DNA from: Acidimicrobiia bacterium | GTDB taxonomy: Bacteria; Actinomycetota; Acidimicrobiia; Spongiisociales; UBA5794 | Reading direction: 5' to 3' | NCBI GenBank assembly: GCA_013001485.1 | Contig: JABDMN010000261.1 | Location: 1-7,990, forward strand | DNA length: 7,990 nucleotides | In this document: piece by piece, positions 6,522 to 7,990 of the stretch | Layout of the letters: every line of letters begins with the position of its first letter | How positions within the stretch are numbered: the first letter of the stretch is position 1 | Position numbers and translations under genes: made by a program | Notes under the pieces: model-generated | What the model was told of the DNA's origin: nothing | The model's input: the letters and a program-made list of their open reading frames with translations, nothing else | Database searches by the model: none

Positions 6522-6544
6522 GGTCGAGGGTCGAACCCTCGACC
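6522..6544 (+). terminator. hairpin terminator of the tig-clpP-clpX operon
   Basis: A perfect 9-bp inverted repeat GGTCGAGGG/CCCTCGACC with a 5-nt loop TCGAA begins 31 bp after the clpX stop codon. There is no T-tract. Position and stem strength support termination of the operon. Confidence 0.65.
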
Positions 6545-6848
6545 TCCACTTGGTGGTCCGTCCTGGCCTGGACCCGACCCACAATGGTCCGCTTCCTTGG
6601 GTATTCGGATCGAACACCCTCGGCACCGGTCGACAACCGCTGTCCGTGGCGGCAGAATCAGGGGAGTGAGGGGGCGACCGTTCCAAAAATGGTGCGACCG
6701 GCCCATCGGCCGGAGCCACAGTTCGTGGTACAAACCCTCAAGACAGGACGTCTCGTTTGGGCGAACTGCAAGACAGGGAATGGTGGGGGCCGCGAACTAG
6801 TCCTCGGGGTCTCGATGAGAATGACCTCCTCAAACCACCCTCCGTGCC
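6545..6848. other. non-coding spacer, no gene recognised
   Basis: No reading frame here looks like a protein. The only long plus-strand frame (6584-6922) lacks a ribosome-binding site and family-like sequence. Its composition (Arg, Trp, Cys, Pro mixed at random) suggests chance. One small hairpin, CCGGCC-CATC-GGCCGG, is seen at 6698-6713. The stretch is less biased in base use than the coding regions, with patches such as CCAAAAATGG (6683-6692). Unrecognised regulatory sequence or a small RNA cannot be excluded. Confidence 0.5.
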
Positions 6849-6877
6849 TTGTTGGTTGCTCAGAGTGGCGGTACTGT
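6849..6877 (+). promoter_or_regulatory. probable promoter of the right-edge secreted protein gene
   Basis: TTGTTG (6849-6854) fits a -35 element and TACTGT (6872-6877) a -10 element, with an ideal 17-bp spacing and GG directly before the -10. Transcription would start near 6884, giving a leader of about 64 nt before the ATG at 6948. Confidence 0.45.
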
Positions 6878-6882
6878 TTCAG

Positions 6883-6919
6883 GGCTGCTTCAGCAGCCGG
6901 TGCGGACTGGGCGCCGCAC
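6883..6919 (+). promoter_or_regulatory. two tandem hairpins in the 5' leader
   Basis: The first hairpin is GGCTGCT/AGCAGCC (6883-6889 with 6892-6898) with a very small loop. The second is GTGCGG/CCGCAC (6900-6905 with 6914-6919) with an 8-nt loop. They are adjacent, fill the start of the predicted leader and end 13 nt before the AGGAAGG ribosome-binding site. A 5'-terminal stem of this kind could stabilise the mRNA, or the pair could form a regulatory leader. No known riboswitch consensus was recognised. Confidence 0.4.
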
Positions 6920-6947
6920 TGACCTAAGAAACAGGAAGGCATACACA

Positions 6948-7990
6948 ATGTCGGTAACACGCTCTGCGGCTGTTCGTCGCAAGCTGACCATCGTCTGGGC
7001 AGTCGCCCTCGTCGCGTCTATCGCGGCGGGACCGGTGATCGCCAACGGCTCCGCGTTCGGGAACGAGGGCGCCACCACAACAGAGACAGAGTCACCGACA
7101 CCCGAAGCCGAAGCCGCCTCAGGCGGCGACTCGACCGGCACCACCGACACCACGGTCGTTGCGACCAGTGACGGTGCCACCGCGTCGGGTACCCCGGCCA
7201 CCGAGACCGCGCCCACGATCTCCGATGGCTACGCCTTCACCTTCACCTTCCTGCACACCGACGGCACCACGTCCGTCCTCTCCGGTACCAGCGAATCGAA
7301 CGTCGGCTTCCTGCCTTCCGCCGGCGGTTCAACGGTTCCCGGCACCGGCATGGACGTCCACGTGTCGTGCTCCGATGACTACCCGAACGGGTGGGGCGAC
7401 AAGGACGGCCCCGTCGAGGGCGTCGACACCGAGTGGCGCGTTCAGAGCTACCTCATCGAGAAGTACAAGGACGGCGCGGTCGACAAGAGCTGTGGCGACA
7501 CGCTCACCCTCTTGGCCGAGACCGCGACGACCGACTGGTCGAGCGAGGACTGGTCCGAGTACACCTTCGAGTTCGCCGACGGCACGATCATCTCCGGCTC
7601 CAATCGCTCGGACGGCGACGGCTACACAGGCGACAAGAACGAGGCCGACCTCGGTCTGTCCGAGAACGTCCACGTTTCGTGCTCGGACGACTTCAATCTC
7701 GACAGGACCGACCCGACCGAGAACGGATGGGGAGACAAGGGCGCCCCGGTTTTCGGCATCGACCCATCACCGGTCATCAGCTATTCGATCGACAAGTACA
7801 ACGGCGGTGAGTACGACAAGAGCTGTTCCGACTCATCTGTACTGATCCCGCTTCCGGGCTCCGATCCCCTCCCTGCGATGTCGATAGACCTCGAGAAGCT
7901 CGTCAAGGTTGAGGGTGGCGCGTTCGTCGACGCCGATACCGCACCTGGCCCCGACGCCGTCTACGGCTCAGACGTCTTCTTCCGCTTCGA
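6948..7990 (+). CDS. secreted, probably surface-anchored repeat protein (3' partial)
   Basis: The frame from the ATG at 6948 is open through the right edge, giving 347 residues with no stop. AGGAAGG (6933-6939) with 8-nt spacing supports the start. Residues 1-32 look like a signal peptide (RRK, hydrophobic WAVALVASIAAG, cleavage near PVIA or NGSA). A Thr/Ser/Glu/Ala-rich low-complexity linker follows (about 38-92). Two related segments come next (137-184 and 241-295). Each has VHVSCSDD, a GWGDK block, PVxGxD, a KY pair and DKSCxD, with paired cysteines (Cys141/182 and Cys245/293) that could form disulfides outside the cell. From about 309, the SIDLEKLVK...VDADTAPGPDAVYGSDVFF stretch resembles the start of a DUF11/DUF7507-type beta-sandwich repeat common in large bacterial surface proteins, so more such repeats probably lie beyond the window. 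Function unknown. An envelope or adhesive role is inferred. Confidence 0.88.
   Translation, partial: MSVTRSAAVRRKLTIVWAVALVASIAAGPVIANGSAFGNEGATTTETESPTPEAEAASGGDSTGTTDTTVVATSDGATASGTPATETAPTISDGYAFTFTFLHTDGTTSVLSGTSESNVGFLPSAGGSTVPGTGMDVHVSCSDDYPNGWGDKDGPVEGVDTEWRVQSYLIEKYKDGAVDKSCGDTLTLLAETATTDWSSEDWSEYTFEFADGTIISGSNRSDGDGYTGDKNEADLGLSENVHVSCSDDFNLDRTDPTENGWGDKGAPVFGIDPSPVISYSIDKYNGGEYDKSCSDSSVLIPLPGSDPLPAMSIDLEKLVKVEGGAFVDADTAPGPDAVYGSDVFFRF
7356..7832 (+). repeat. internal duplicated paired-Cys segment in the secreted protein
   Basis: Copy 1 (7356-7499, residues 137-184) and copy 2 (7668-7832, residues 241-295) share VHVSCSDD at the start, NGWGDK in the middle and DKSC near the end. Copy 2 carries about 7 extra residues between VHVSCSDD and GWGDK. 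Each copy is preceded by a beta-type segment with alternating aromatics (YAFTFTF and YTFEFADGT), so the true unit may be nearly 100 residues long. Confidence 0.75.

Noticed and set aside
6522..6544. tRNA remnant or integrase attachment site
   Set aside because: GAGGGTCGAACCCTC looks like a tRNA T-arm, but no acceptor, D-arm or anticodon arm can be built on either strand. It is better explained as the operon terminator, and no integrase gene or direct repeat is nearby.
5237..6733. Long minus-strand open frame (498 codons) antisense to clpX
   Set aside because: It mirrors the codon bias of clpX, whose every functional motif is intact on the plus strand. The translated sequence is rich in Asp/Leu/Arg/Val with no recognisable domain, and no ribosome-binding site is evident.
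6584..6922. 112-codon plus-strand frame in the spacer after clpX
   Set aside because: It has no ribosome-binding site, no family resemblance and near-random composition, and it overlaps the promoter and leader hairpins of the next gene.
7159..7845. Plus-strand frame of 228 codons rich in Arg/Pro/Ser/Thr
   Set aside because: It is out of frame with the gene starting at 6948, which has a ribosome-binding site, a signal peptide and coherent repeats and stays open to the window edge. The Arg/Pro/Ser/Thr composition is typical of a shifted reading of GC-rich coding DNA.

Overview
The window is GC-rich bacterial DNA. It most likely comes from an actinobacterium, probably an Acidimicrobiia-type or related uncultured lineage. 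Four things point that way: a tRNA cluster running into tig-clpP-clpX, a trigger factor with a long acidic tail, a lipoprotein with a Thr-rich linker after its lipobox, and strong C/G preference at third codon positions. The assignment is inferred from gene content and style, because no rRNA or phylogenetic marker was compared.

Layout. Positions 1-848 hold the 3' part of a MalK/UgpC-type ABC transporter ATPase whose signature motif and H-switch are eroded. Convergent with it, on the minus strand, are tRNA-Leu(UAG) and tRNA-Lys(CUU) (853-1035), then a small GIY-YIG-like protein (1137-1475). A 140-bp divergent intergenic region separates that gene from a plus-strand lipoprotein with two fasciclin (FAS1) domains (1616-2617), which ends at a strong hairpin terminator. 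Next come four plus-strand tRNAs, Pro(UGG), Gly(UCC), Arg(UCU) and His(GUG) (2711-3149), with GC-rich hairpins or short repeats in most of the spacers. They lead straight into the protein quality-control operon tig-clpP-clpX (3207-6490), whose genes overlap or nearly touch. A hairpin terminator follows clpX. Then comes about 450 bp of non-coding DNA with a plausible promoter and two leader hairpins, and finally the 5' part of a large secreted, probably surface, protein that runs off the right edge (6948 onward).

How the genes work together. Trigger factor meets nascent chains at the ribosome exit tunnel. ClpX unfolds tagged or damaged proteins and feeds them to the ClpP peptidase. All three are translationally coupled here, downstream of tRNA genes that supply decoding capacity, so 2711-6490 is a translation and proteostasis block. 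The flanking genes (importer ATPase, FAS1 lipoprotein, repeat-bearing secreted protein) belong to the cell envelope and are transcribed separately.

Novelty. Most of the window is ordinary core genome, and I found no defence system, mobile element or CRISPR array. The best leads are the secreted protein at the right edge with its paired-Cys repeat and structured leader, the ABC ATPase lacking the H-switch histidine, the two-armed heptamer repeat between tRNA-Pro and tRNA-Gly, and an apparent A-A mismatch in the anticodon stem of tRNA-Pro.
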